DNA of 64,000 nucleotides from Vitrella brassicaformis (taxonomy: Eukaryota; Sar; Vitrellaceae). This document shows, piece by piece, positions 11,234-21,634 of this stretch. Each line of letters begins with the position of its first letter. Within the stretch, counting starts at the first letter, position 1. The notes below the pieces were generated by a model, which saw nothing but the letters and a program-made list of their open reading frames with translations, made no database searches and was not told the DNA's origin. The translations under genes and the position numbers were made by a program. Location of the stretch: assembly GCA_001179505.1 (NCBI GenBank), contig CDMY01000256.1, positions 38,566-102,565 of the forward strand. Reading direction: 5' to 3'.

Positions 11234-11247
11234 TTCCCTCCCTTTTT
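11234..11247 (-). promoter_or_regulatory. Polypurine tract (plus-strand primer) of the retrotransposon
   Basis: On the element strand AAAAAGGGAGGGAA directly abuts the 3' LTR, the normal place for the polypurine tract that primes second-strand synthesis. Confidence 0.85.
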
Positions 11248-11597
11248 GCATGCTGATCTCCGAGCAGCATTCAATCATCCATTGCAGGGGGACTGCCGAG
11301 CGGCTCCGTCCAATGCACCTCTCTCGCTCCCAACAACGAATCCAGGGGCAGCCGCCACATGAAGAGATGAGCCCTCTCGGCCGTGGGGGAATACTTAGAC
11401 GTGATGAGTGGACCAGGCTCATCGTGATGAGTGGGCAAGGCTCATCGAGACAGACAATAACCAACCGACAACTCCAAACTCCGGCCTACAGGGCTCTACG
11501 ACCTCTTTTCATGCAGCTTCACCCTTGGATCAGCCACCGAGAAGCAAAGATTTGACATTGCGCGGCGCCGCGCCAGATCGGCCGTTGGGTTAAACGC

Positions 11598-13725
11598 TCA
11601 TGGGGCATCTTCCTTTTCCTCCCGATACTCCAAATCTCTGTCAAAGGCACATCCGGCTTCATCCATTTCCTTCTCCCATTGGTAGAACTGCAGGAAGTGC
11701 TTGAGAGAAACGGACGGCGAGCGCCCCACCAAGCTCTCTTTCTTTGATCCCTTCTTCCGTGTAGGCTCCGCGAGGTATTCGAGTGTGATGCCATCCTCGT
11801 CGAGCTGCACCACTTTGACAGTGTGCTCGCGATTGAGCTCCTTGCAATGTCGAATTCGGATGACATCGTTCAATGACGGGAAGAGCAAGTCGTCCTGTTC
11901 AAGGTCAACAGCATCGCTCACACGGTTCTCGTAATCTTGCACAAGCTCATCACACGTGAGGTTGTCTTCGTCCTCCCAGGTCGCACTCGAGCGGGGCCAC
12001 CATCGCCACTTGCACTTGTACTGTACCTTGCCCTCGTGATTCCTCCTGCCAATCACTGCTTCCACCTCGTGTTTCTCGACATGCTCAAATCGGTCATCTG
12101 GCTGAATGTCCTTGAGGCTCGGATCGGTCGCCACCGGGTCGAATACATCATTATTTAATTTCCGAGCGGCCAGCCGCTCGCTCTGCGTCCGTGCAGTCGG
12201 CACATGGTCTTCACCAACAGCAAACTTCTTCAACGAATCCTCCTGGTCGGGAGTCAGGAATGCATCCTGATTGAAGACCGTCTGCCGCCTGTCTCTTCTC
12301 AGTCGTCCATCGGGCACTTCCATGGTGTCGTCGGCGTTCGCATCCTCATCAAACGCTGAGGTTGCTGCTTTCAAACGATCGACATTTGTACTCTTTGCCG
12401 TGCTAGTGCCGCATGGGCGTACTTTGTAGGTGACTGGTCCCGTCTGGCTCTCAACGATGCCGACCGTTCGCCACGGTGAGGAGAGCTTCTTGCTGAGACC
12501 TTTCGGCACTTGATTGTTGTATATCCGTACCCTGTCTCCCGGTTTGAATTCCCTAGGTGGCGGTAAATCTCCTTCTCGTGCAGCCACTCGCTGCTTGGCT
12601 CTGTCCATGTTTATACGGGCCTTTTCATGAATGCCTTGGATGCCTTCGATTATTATCATGACAGCATCATGTGGATCGATCGCCCTCGCTGCCGTCTCAT
12701 TCATCCCGACAAGTCGTGCAGTACTGCCAGGGTGCACTGCCTCTCGCCCAGTCAGCATCTTGAAGGGTGTGAAGCCAGTCGACTCATGCTCTGTTGTTCG
12801 ATACGCATACAGGACCAGGGGAATCACCCTATCCCAGTTGGTCTGCAGCTTATTGAGGTATGGACGCATTCTGTCCTTCAAGGTCCGGTTGAAGCGCTCA
12901 ATCATGCCATTCCCTTGCGGGTGCTGTGGCGTCGTCGTGGTGTGTTTGATTCTCAGCCTGATGGCAACTTCACGCATCAACTGATTGACGAAGTGCGAGC
13001 CGTTGTCAGTGATGATCTGCTCGGGGAGTCCATGTCTCGCGACAACCTCCATGAGAGCTCTGACCGTGTCGTCAGCTGTGGGTGCGCCACGAACAAGAAC
13101 GACCTCTGGCCACTTTGTGAAGTAGTCTTGGACACACAATGCATACTGATAGCCATCTTTCGAGGGCTGGAAGGGACCAATATAATCCATCGCAATTGTC
13201 TGAAATGGTCTCTCGGCTGACGGTATCTGTATGCTCGCTCTCTTGCCCATTTTCAGGCTTCGTTTGCTCTGGCAGGCGGCACATCTCTCTATGTGCGTCC
13301 GCAGGTCATCATACATGGCACACCAGTAGTATTCCCTTGCCATGCGTTTGTATGCTCTTTCAATCGCTAGGTGACCACCCAACAGGTGCTCGTGGTGTAG
13401 CTTTAATGCTTCGGCACGAAGTGACTTGGGTACGAACAAGACGGGTGCGTATTCTTGATGCTTCGAGACAGCCCTCACCGTGCCGTCGTATAAGCAGAAG
13501 CTGTCAAGCTTTGACCAATACACTTTAGGGATCATGTCTCGCAGCTGATCTAACACTCCTTTGTCCGCGCTCTGCTGTTTTGCATTCAGGTATGCTTTGA
13601 CACGCGAGACCTCTGCGCACTGGTCTTGGGCCTGAATGATTTCATCGGTGTGGTACAAGGGGCTATCGTCAAAGCACGTCACGTCGACAGCTCCCAGCTG
13701 ATATTGATATTCATCATCGTCGTGA
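11598..13725 (-). CDS. Retrotransposon integrase with C-terminal chromodomain
   Basis: Third reading frame of the pol region. The integrase zinc-binding part shows L-H-H-E-H-L-L-G-G-H and C-A-A-C; the catalytic core has M-D-Y-I-G, I-T-D-N-G-S and H-P-Q-G-N-G-M-I-E-R-F-N-R, giving the D, D, E triad. A chromodomain follows (H-E-V-E-A-V-I-G-R-R through W-E-D-E-D-N-L), used by chromoviruses to target heterochromatin. After it comes a further approximately 110-residue tail of unknown role. The frame is entered by a -1 shift from the RNase H frame somewhere near 13690-13760; the ORF begins without a usable ATG, as expected for an internal pol segment. Confidence 0.92.
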
Positions 13726-14070
13726 GACGGGACGCTCCCTTTTGGCCAGGCGGTCTGGACATCGCATCCACATCTGCGTGCTTCTTTCCAGGTCGATAGC
13801 GGAAGACAAAATCATAGTCTTGAAGCATCAGAGACCACCTCTGCAACTTGCGATTGCCGTCTTTTGCAAATCTCAATTCTCTGAGGGCTTTGTGATCCGA
13901 AATCAGCTCAAATCGTTGCCCAAACAGGTACGGGCGGAAGAAACGCACTGCGTAGTAGATGGCATGTGCCTCTCTCTCTGTGGCTGACCACTTGCGCTCA
14001 GATTCACCAAGGACAGCACTTGCATAATGGATCGGTCTCTCTTCTCCTGTCTTGTCTCTTGGCAAAGAAT
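13679..14070 (-). CDS. Retrotransposon RNase H segment
   Basis: Short frame between the RT and integrase frames: P-I-H-Y-A-S-A-V-L, E-R-E-A-H-A-I-Y-Y-A-V, L-I-S-D-H-K-A-L and the end-of-domain A-D-V-D-A-M-S-R-P are typical of Ty3/gypsy RNase H. It is offset by -1 from the RT frame before it and integrase lies a further -1 away. With nearly identical LTRs, either sequencing errors or very new mutations could explain both breaks. Confidence 0.85.
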
Positions 14071-17000
14071 GGCTCCGACGGCGTAGTCACTTGCATCCGT
14101 TTTGAGCACGAATGGCTCTTTGAAATCCGGCAGACTCAGTATCGGTGCAGTGACCATCTTCTCTTTCAGTGTCTGAAGGGCTTTTCTCTCCGTGTCTCCC
14201 CACGCAAATGCAGTGTACTTCCTCGTGAGGTCAGTAAGCGGCCTCACCAAGTCAGCGTAGTTCTTTGCAAACCGCTTGTAATACTGAAAAACACCTATGA
14301 GGCTCCTCACCTCTTTCTTGTCTGTCTGTTCAGGCGTATTGATCATTTTCTCTACTTTCTTTGGGTCGGCTTGCAGTCCCTCGCCAGAGATGAGGAAGCC
14401 GAGTATGGATATCAGCCGTGCAAAGAAGGTGCATTTGCTGGGCTTCACTTTGATATTCGCCGATTGAAGCAATCTGAAGACTTCAATGATGTGTCTGCAA
14501 TGATCTTCAAAGGTGCGCGAGAAGACGACAATGTCGTCAACGTACACGAATGCACTCTTCCACAGCACTGTCCTTAATGCCTTGTCCATAACCCTCTGGA
14601 ACGTGGCGACACTGTTGCAAAGACCCATCGGCATACGAGCCCACTGCTTCTGTGTCTGTCCGTCGATCGAGAATGCCGTCTTGTGTCTGTCTTCGGGGCT
14701 AACCTCGACCTGCCAGAAGCCTGATGTCGCGTCGAGTGTCGTGAACCAAGACATGCCCTGGAGGGATTCAAAGCATCGATCGATTAATGGTGGGGCATAG
14801 CGAGACTTCTCTGTTATCTCATTCAACCATCGGTAATCGACACAGAGACGCCAGGTGCCGTCTTTCTTCTTAACCATGACAATGGCTGCATTGTATTCTG
14901 AGTCTGCGGGCTCGATGACGCCGGTGGACTCCAGCTCCTCTACTATCTGTGCGGCCGCCTCGTTCTCAACCCTTGCGAGTCTCCTCGCTTTCATGTATGG
15001 CGGATTCTTACACAGACGAATGCGATGCACGCCCAAGGAGGGATCGACGTGCCCTAGGTCGGTCTTATCTATCGAGAACATACCTGTTTCTTGTGCCTCT
15101 TTGATCACCCTCACCGCTTGTGTCTTCTGTTGTTCGGTCAGGCCCTTGCCCACCCGTATGTCATATTCAATCCCCTGTGCGCCAGGATAGCTACGCACAT
15201 CCTCTGTCTCAGGCACTGTGCCCATAAGATGATCAAGCGACTCTCGATCGATCTCAGCAGGTACCACAGAGACATTGCGGTCAGCTGGCGCAATGGCGGC
15301 TGCTATTTGTTGCCCTGTCTGTCCTTGCTCGCCAGATGTATGGATCAATTCGGTCTCTTTCAGCTCTCTGAGTGGAAGGAACCATCCCAGTGGGCACCCT
15401 TTCCTTAAAACGGCTCTCCTACGTGAGGTATTGCAGATTCTCACGAGCACTCGTCGTCCCGGAGTAACTTCTACCGCATCGTTGTCAAAATCGAGCCACG
15501 CGCCTCGCATACTCGAGAGGGAGGGATGCCCTAATACGCGACCGACATCTCCTACTTGCCCTTCGGATCCATCGAGCCGTGCTCTCACCCATCGTTCAGT
15601 TCCCGCCGGTATTGGCGTCTTTGCTGTAACAATGAGGCAGCGCCTCACTCTCCTGGCCATGTTCGGTAAGGATGCCTTCGCGACACCAACAGCAGCGATT
15701 TCTGATTCGTTGCGTCTCTGCGGTTTCTGTATTTCGATAGACGGCCATTCTGGTCGTGATTTGAATCTAATGCATCCCTTGCCACAGTCAATATCGACAC
15801 CCTCTTGTCTCAGAGACTTTGCGCCAACCAAGAGAACCCTCTGGGGATCATCGATGACACAATATTGAACAACAACCGGTCTGAAGGCTTTCTCTTCTTT
15901 GTGATTGGTCCCCTTAGGCATTATCGCCACGTCAACCAGCCCGTGAACAGCCACCATTCCATGATTCAGCACATTCAGCTTGATCCCAGCCGCCTGCAAC
16001 TGAACCTTTCGATCGCCTGCTTCCCGCAGCTTATCAAGCATCTTACGACTCAACACACACAGGTCAGCGACCGTATCCATTAGAACATCACACGTCACAC
16101 CATTCACGTTCATCGTTGCATGGATCTGCCAACGAATAGCGGAGACACGATTCTCCCTTTCGTCTGTTGCCTTTGCAGTACAACAGCTCGAAGGCCTACG
16201 TGGGTTACCATTGTCGTGATGCGTGCATGCGTCAACCAGCGATCTGTCGCCACACCAGCCAGTGTCTCCAGCCAGAGACCAACCGTTTTCGCTCAATGTG
16301 TGTACACTGTCAGGTTTCGTTCGATGAAGAACCTCGCCACAGGAAGGCGTCCCCTCCTGCCGTTCTTCCTCTCTCTTTGTCGGGGCTTTTAGGTTGCCTG
16401 CGGCCCGACCGAACGCGGCAACCTCTTCATCGAGCTCCATCGGTTGGCACCTCTCAACCGGATCGACCATGGTGGGCTTATGCGCAAGGCAGGCTGCCGC
16501 CGAAGCCGCCTTCCCCTCTTGCCAGCCACCGAGCTGATGGATCGACTTCATGTGCCACCGCTCAGGGTGGGCTTCATCCGTTGACTCGGCAGGGGCCTCA
16601 AGACCTCGTCTGCAAGTCAACGGGATCAACGCAACGTCCGACGGCCTCCCAACAGAAGGCACCGGAACCACATCCGATGGATCCGCATGTGAAGTCATCA
16701 AGATAGACGAAATCTCTACTGGATTCTTATGCGAGGACAGCGGAGCAGACGAAACATCCGATGACTTCTGATCGAAACCAACGGCATCCGCTGGTCTCGC
16801 ACCAGAGACCAGCGTCGCAGAAACCTCTTCCAGCTGACGGCCGGAGCCGACAGCCAGGTGATGCTCACGTACACGGTCAGTCCGTGTGGCCGACTTTGTC
16901 ACGGGCCCACGCAACTGCGCATCACTTCGATGTACCTTTCTACTGGTACGCAACGACTCATGGTGTGGTTGTCTCTCTCGCGCACAATCACACCTCTCGC

Positions 17001-18699
17001 CTGGTATGCTCAGGCCTCCCGATTCATCCAGATGCCGTCCGATCTCTGGGTGTAACGCAGCCCCTGACAGCCTCTCATGTGCTAGGGACCCACCAACCAA
17101 AAGCTTTTGCGGCATCGAAATGGCTGCTGGCTGACGCGACGTCTCTCTCCCTGGTGTGACTCGACTCTCGCCATCGTGTCTCGGCTTCAAAAACGAGCTC
17201 TTTATCAAACAATCATCAGTGTGTGTATGTAGGGCGCTAACAGCTCTCTTCATGTCCTCTCGCCCGCCCTGCAGCGGAGGACCTATTCGTCCCAGTTGCA
17301 GTTGCGCCGGTGGTGCCGGGAGCGCGTGAATGGCAACAGCATTCGGTTCCAACTTCACTGCATTTGCCCCAGTGGCTGGCGGCCTGAGTCGCTGTCCCTG
17401 GCTGTTGTGTCTCAGTCGTGTCCTGCAGTCCTTCCACTTGTGGCCATACTTCTTGCAATAATCGCATACGCCATCAAAGAACTGCCCTGGCTGGCTGCTC
17501 CTCAAGTATCCGTTGTTATTCTTCCACGTCGCATCGCGATTCCATCGTCCATTGCTGCTGTTGGGCCACGTGTTGGGCCCTTTGTGCTCTCTTGTCTCTC
17601 TGAACTGTGGTTGAGGGCGGCTATCCTTAATCTCCTTAATGTTTTTCATCACTTCTGTCGTCATGGCATTAACAGAGGCGAGCACCGATTCCAAGCCCTT
17701 GTGCTGTTCAATCGTGCCTTCGTGTTTGCCAGTCCCTTTCTCAGGCTGCTGCTCAATTGCATTCACCGCGAGACGTGCGAGTTTCTGTGGACGTGTCGCT
17801 TCGGCATCACTTTCATCGTCTTCTTCCTTCGGTCGCTTGCGTGTCCGGATGAGCCAGACCTCTGCGTTCAATCCGAGTTCCTTGATGGTACCGAACGTGC
17901 GTGGGTCGGTGTCTTTGCGATAGATTTCGGCCCTCAGGTCAGACTGCAAGCCGTCGATGAAGATCTCGACCGCCTCTGGCTCTGATTTTTGTGACTTCTG
18001 GTACAGCTCGTTAAACTCATCGAACGCAGTTTCGAACGTCTGTTTGGGCTTCTGTCGCCATGCCTTCATCTGCTCAGCTGTCACGAGAGTCTGTGACTTT
18101 TTCTGTCCAAATTCTGTCTTCAGGAAGGTAAGAAGATGCTCAAGTCGTGCGGCCTGACTTAAGGCCTGCCACACCTCTCCATGTTTATGCATCCAGCGTG
18201 TGACTCTGGTACGTGCAGTTTCCTGTAATGCGCTCATGATGAATGGCAGTATCCTGCCTCCTTTCAGGTTGAACATGCTCTCTGCCAGCCTGATGTCATC
18301 GATGAAGGCTTCAGCTGTGAGATCCGAGGTGCCGTTGAATGTCCGAAGGCTCACAGACGGCTTCTGCAGGTCCGACATCACCAGCTGCGCCGTGGGCTCA
18401 CTCACGTGTTGGTCGCTTTGTCTGCCATTTGCGCTGCAAACAAGAGTTCTCATACTCGACGGCTGGCTGCGCAGCTCTATCACACTCTCTGTATCAGTCT
18501 CCTTACGCCTTGTCTCCTCTCCTGCAGACTTCCTCCCTTCACGCAGCTTCTGGAGGCGTTGAAGCCTCTTCTGTGCATTTTCCTTGGCAGTGTCCTTCCT
18601 CTTCTTCACATTGTTTCCTCCTTTTTGCTTCCCTTTATCAGCGCGTGCAATGGGCTGTGCCTGTGCCTTGGTTTGTCGTCCACTCCTCGTCTCTACCAT
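13903..18699 (-). CDS. Retrotransposon gag-protease-reverse transcriptase polyprotein
   Basis: Long ORF starting at the ATG at 18699 (the frame is open back to 18735). In order: a basic N-terminus, a retrotransposon Gag domain (S-V-S-L-R-T-F-N-G through the A-E-I-Y-R-K region), a CCHC zinc knuckle (C-D-Y-C-K-K-Y-G-H-K-W-K-D-C), a long low-complexity linker, a retropepsin-like strand, and reverse transcriptase with L-D-A-T-S-G-F-W-Q, M-P-M-G-L-C-N-S and the catalytic F-V-Y-V-D-D-I-V-V-F-S. The protease motif reads L-M-D-T-V-A where D-T-G-A or D-S-G-A is normal. The frame fails just after V-G-A-I-L-C-Q at the start of RNase H. Confidence 0.92.
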   Translation of the reverse strand: MVETRSGRQTKAQAQPIARADKGKQKGGNNVKKRKDTAKENAQKRLQRLQKLREGRKSAGEETRRKETDTESVIELRSQPSSMRTLVCSANGRQSDQHVSEPTAQLVMSDLQKPSVSLRTFNGTSDLTAEAFIDDIRLAESMFNLKGGRILPFIMSALQETARTRVTRWMHKHGEVWQALSQAARLEHLLTFLKTEFGQKKSQTLVTAEQMKAWRQKPKQTFETAFDEFNELYQKSQKSEPEAVEIFIDGLQSDLRAEIYRKDTDPRTFGTIKELGLNAEVWLIRTRKRPKEEDDESDAEATRPQKLARLAVNAIEQQPEKGTGKHEGTIEQHKGLESVLASVNAMTTEVMKNIKEIKDSRPQPQFRETREHKGPNTWPNSSNGRWNRDATWKNNNGYLRSSQPGQFFDGVCDYCKKYGHKWKDCRTRLRHNSQGQRLRPPATGANAVKLEPNAVAIHALPAPPAQLQLGRIGPPLQGGREDMKRAVSALHTHTDDCLIKSSFLKPRHDGESRVTPGRETSRQPAAISMPQKLLVGGSLAHERLSGAALHPEIGRHLDESGGLSIPGERCDCARERQPHHESLRTSRKVHRSDAQLRGPVTKSATRTDRVREHHLAVGSGRQLEEVSATLVSGARPADAVGFDQKSSDVSSAPLSSHKNPVEISSILMTSHADPSDVVPVPSVGRPSDVALIPLTCRRGLEAPAESTDEAHPERWHMKSIHQLGGWQEGKAASAAACLAHKPTMVDPVERCQPMELDEEVAAFGRAAGNLKAPTKREEERQEGTPSCGEVLHRTKPDSVHTLSENGWSLAGDTGWCGDRSLVDACTHHDNGNPRRPSSCCTAKATDERENRVSAIRWQIHATMNVNGVTCDVLMDTVADLCVLSRKMLDKLREAGDRKVQLQAAGIKLNVLNHGMVAVHGLVDVAIMPKGTNHKEEKAFRPVVVQYCVIDDPQRVLLVGAKSLRQEGVDIDCGKGCIRFKSRPEWPSIEIQKPQRRNESEIAAVGVAKASLPNMARRVRRCLIVTAKTPIPAGTERWVRARLDGSEGQVGDVGRVLGHPSLSSMRGAWLDFDNDAVEVTPGRRVLVRICNTSRRRAVLRKGCPLGWFLPLRELKETELIHTSGEQGQTGQQIAAAIAPADRNVSVVPAEIDRESLDHLMGTVPETEDVRSYPGAQGIEYDIRVGKGLTEQQKTQAVRVIKEAQETGMFSIDKTDLGHVDPSLGVHRIRLCKNPPYMKARRLARVENEAAAQIVEELESTGVIEPADSEYNAAIVMVKKKDGTWRLCVDYRWLNEITEKSRYAPPLIDRCFESLQGMSWFTTLDATSGFWQVEVSPEDRHKTAFSIDGQTQKQWARMPMGLCNSVATFQRVMDKALRTVLWKSAFVYVDDIVVFSRTFEDHCRHIIEVFRLLQSANIKVKPSKCTFFARLISILGFLISGEGLQADPKKVEKMINTPEQTDKKEVRSLIGVFQYYKRFAKNYADLVRPLTDLTRKYTAFAWGDTERKALQTLKEKMVTAPILSLPDFKEPFVLKTDASDYAVGAILCQETRQEKRDRSIMQVLSLVNLSASGQPQRERHMPSTTQCVSSARTCLGNDLS

Positions 18700-18716
18700 G
18701 GTCTCAGCAATCGAGC

Positions 18717-18734
18717 CTCCCGGACGGTGTACCA
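18717..18734 (-). promoter_or_regulatory. Primer binding site of the retrotransposon
   Basis: Two bases inside the 5' LTR border the element strand reads TGGTACACCGTCCGGG, starting TGG as a tRNA 3'-CCA primer site should. The tRNA was not identified; the complement does not fold cleanly as a full T-arm. Confidence 0.6.
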
Positions 18735-18736
18735 AC

Positions 18737-19538
18737 TGATATCGGCCCGGGGGTTGCTTGGGGGTTAGAAGACGCTATGAAATAGCGCTTACTCGCTGCT
18801 GGTTGACCTGTCGATGAGAGACAATCAAAATTGAGTGACGACAAGCACACGAATCAAGTCGACCTGATGTCACGTCCAACGCAGGCACCTAGTCAACGGA
18901 GATAGGGGTCGATGGCACACTGCCACACACGCACGAATCCAAAAACACGCAAATGTACACGTCTCAAAGCGAGGCAATGTCAGGTGTACCCCTGTACCCG
19001 TTCTTCCCCGTCTTTGTTCACTACACGTGGAGGCGCCAATCAGCAGAGGAGGCACGAGACACAAGGGGGGCTGGTGTGATAGAACCGTCGACCAACAAGC
19101 CCGACGAGCGATGTGTTGATGACCTCACGACCAAGAGACCTCGCCGGGGGAAAGGGTGGTGTCTCCGAAGGGAGCGGCTCTTGCGGTCTTGACGGCGAGC
19201 GTTGAAGTACCTCGGGGGCAGGGCAGAAGGCTTGGATGCTTGTTTGTTGAAGACAAGAAGGGAATCGAGAGCGATGATTTTGTTCCGACCAGATGAAGCA
19301 GAATGGGCGGAAATGACGACCATTCCCATGGGATTGATCATTGCCGCGGGAATGTTCCATTCCCGTGGGGATGATTCATTCCCGTGGGAATAATAGCCTG
19401 GCCGGCCAGTTATTTTCGTCGGCCAGGACACGATGCTGGCAAGAAATTAGGAGGCCTCCCTCCCTTTTCCAGCGAAGCATCATCCATGCACAGCAGAACC
19501 GATAGATTCTACGGCCTCATTTCAGGCCCCCTGCAACA
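18737..19538 (-). repeat. 5' LTR of the retrotransposon (complete, 802 bp)
   Basis: Full-length copy with terminal TG and CA on the plus strand. It gives the true LTR length and shows what is missing from the gapped copy. Confidence 0.95.
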
Positions 19539-19703
19539 CAACGGGTCATCGAGCTGAATGACTGTGGGCGGGCTGCGGTGTGTCTGCTGGCCGACACTGG
19601 CGGACTCACCACGCTCCTTCTGGTCAGTTTGGGCCATTTCAAACTTTGAGGGCTTTGCGGAGGCCGTCTTGAGCATGAGTGTGTCGGGCGCCAGTTGCAT
19701 CAT
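19539..19703 (-). pseudogene. Possible 5' exon of the gene at 9216-10551, cut off by the retrotransposon
   Basis: Reading the minus strand with the element removed, this frame (M-M-Q-L-A-P-D-T-L-M-L-K-T-A to V-I-Q-L-D-D-P-L) continues across the target site to R-Y-E-L-T-Y-D-T-R and stops within the first codons of the gene on the other side. An added AC in the ACACAC run at the junction would merge it with the downstream frame. A classic GTGAGT donor with an acceptor 48 bp later also lies inside. Alternatively this is a non-coding 5' flank. Confidence 0.35.
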
Positions 19704-19854
19704 CACCAATTCAGCTTCATCAAAGCCATCTGTCCGTTTGTGCGATTTGCGGCCGACACATCTTCACAGCCATGGGCTGGACCATTTGTTGTTCTCCTTT
19801 GGGTCAAAACTCACTGTCTTCGTCCCCTTCAGGGAGAGAGGGTTGTTGTGAGAC

Positions 19855-19862
19855 TGCGAGCT
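19855..19862 (+). promoter_or_regulatory. TGCGAGCT octamer
   Basis: Exact copy of the promoter octamer, about 150 bp upstream of the putative leftward 5' exon and 300 bp upstream of the OTU gene, which makes this another divergent spacer. Confidence 0.35.
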
Positions 19863-20168
19863 GCCCCCCCCCCAAACCCCAAACCCCAACCCTGTGCTGC
19901 CGCTGGTAAGATTCTGCCTTGTATTTAGGCAGATATGCAGATCTGCTGCTCTGTCAACATGTCGCCACCATGATGATCTCTAACAGGATTTCGTTTCATG
20001 ACGATGCAAGAGCCACCGCGTGAGGCTGACAGCGAAGACAGACGGAGGCAAATGATGGCTGCAGGGAAGAAGAAACAGCCATACTCATACTAAGGTAGAA
20101 TCGTGCAGCGCATCCACAACTCACGCCTGCGGCATATGTTTCAGTTGACGGGATTGTGCGGCTTCAGG

Positions 20169-21634
20169 ATGTCGCAGCCCGACTCACAGCGGGCACTGCG
20201 TAGATGTAGGGAGCGAAGCGGCCAAGGAGCAGGCAAGGCCGGGAGGGAGGGGGTTGCAATGAAGTCAATGTTGTGTTGTCCTTATGGCTGCCGCGCACAG
20301 GCTTGGCGGCTGACTTACCGTGGAAGGAGCGTCTGGCCAGAGAGGGCTGCTACGTGCAGAAGGTGACGAATGACGGCAACTGTCTATTTCGGGCCTTCGC
20401 CGACCAGCTCACCGGTGGGTAGGTGGTGCACACCTGCACAACTCACAACAGGACAGTGTCCGCTGTGTGTCCAGCCAGCGTGACTTCTGATTGCGCGTAT
20501 TCAGGTGACGAGAGTGGCTGCAGTTTGTTCCGGCAGAAGGCCATGGACTACGTCGAGCAACACCGCCCGGACTTCGAGCACTTTATAGCAGCGGATAGCG
20601 ACGGGTTGGATCGCGACGAGAAGTTCGACGCGTACGTGCGGCGAATGAGGGTGGCTGGCGAATGGGGAGGCGAGTTGGAGATAACATCGCTGTGCCACTC
20701 GTACGAGGTGAACTGTCTGGTGCACCAGAAGCACCTGGCGACCCCCATCGACTGTGACTATGGCTACCACAAGCGTGTCCAGCTGCTCTATGATGGCGGT
20801 ACGTACGTGAGGGGTGGTGGGTGTGTGCTGCATGTCTGTCTGTGTGTCTGTGTGTTGCCGTTCGCGTATGGTCATCAGTCCATGTGTCTGTCTCTTCCTG
20901 TGTGCCGGTCTTGTTCCATTCGTGTGGTAGGTTCTCACTACGACTCGGTGCGTCGCGATGATTGCGGGGGCCGTGCGGCAGATAAGAAGCCCGCCAAGGC
21001 CAAGGGTCAGTCAGTCTACTCACTCCTCATTCACAGGTCACCTGCAAATGGCTGGCTGGCTTGCTGGTTGACTCTTGTCAGGCGGTGGCAAAGCCAGGCC
21101 AGCCGTCAAGCGTGGCGCCGCACCCGCGGCTGCCGCCAGCCCGCTCACACCGGACGATGGCATCGCCAAGAAAAAGCGTATGTCTGCAAGGACTCACTAC
21201 TGAGTGCTCATCTTCACATCAGTGTATTTTGTGTGTGTGTGTGTGTGTGTCTGCAGACAAGGGTCGCAAGCCGGTCCGCAACAAGGCCAATCGCAAGCCG
21301 GTGGCCGTGAGCGACGACTACGAGGAGGGTGAGGGTGAATGGGAGGTGGACAGGATCGTGGACCACCGGCAGGACCGGAGCGGCAACCTGGAGTTCAAGG
21401 TCGTGTGGAAGCCTGCTAACAACGGACAAGGTCAGTCAGTGGGCCAACCAAGGGACAGAGCATCCATCCATCCATGGGTGGGTGGCTGGTCAGCATGTAC
21501 CATCTGGTGTGGTGTGGTGTGGTGTGACGTCTTGCTTGCTGTGTGTGTCAGCGTGGGAGCCGATGTGGGAGCCCGAGGACAACTGCGACGATTGCCGTGA
21601 CGCCGTCGTTGATTACTGGGCCTCCAAGGCGTAA
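20169..21634 (+). CDS. OTU-family cysteine protease with C-terminal chromodomain
   Basis: Probable deubiquitinase. The OTU catalytic strand reads V-T-N-D-G-N-C-L-F-R-A-F with the active Cys, and the matching His lies in G-S-H-Y-D-S-V-R, as in OTUD3-type enzymes. A basic linker (K-K-P-A-K-A-K, A-V-K-R-G-A-A) leads to a chromodomain-like C-terminus, W-E-V-D-R-I-V-D-H-R, F-K-V-V-W-K and W-E-P-E-D-N-C. That pairing would tether ubiquitin removal to chromatin (inference). Exons: 20169-20199, 20301-20414, 20505-20798, 20931-21005, 21082-21177, 21257-21430, 21552-21634; 288 residues, and all six introns are phase 1. The first exon is the least certain; ATGs at 20103 and 20136 are alternatives. Confidence 0.85.

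Larger units (their letters stand above)
10572..19538 (-). mobile_element. Ty3/gypsy LTR retrotransposon, chromovirus type, recent insertion
   Basis: Complete element on the minus strand with TG...CA long terminal repeats, a 4-bp target duplication CAAC (10568-10571 and 19539-19542), a primer binding site, gag-protease-RT-RNase H-integrase order and a C-terminal chromodomain, plus a purine tract beside the downstream LTR. Protease-RT-RH-IN order defines Ty3/gypsy and the chromodomain places it with chromoviruses. The comparable 362 bp of the two LTRs differ at one base (11215 against 19512), so insertion is recent. Two -1 frame breaks split the pol region. Confidence 0.95.

Noticed and set aside
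18717-18736. A complete tRNA gene at the retrotransposon border
   Set aside because: The 3'-CCA-like end is only the primer site; the T-loop consensus is out of register and no cloverleaf forms.
19864-19892. Telomere or telomeric insertion (CCCCCCCAAACCCCAAACCCC)
   Set aside because: Too short and irregular to be telomeric; it may be a simple C-rich tract in the spacer.
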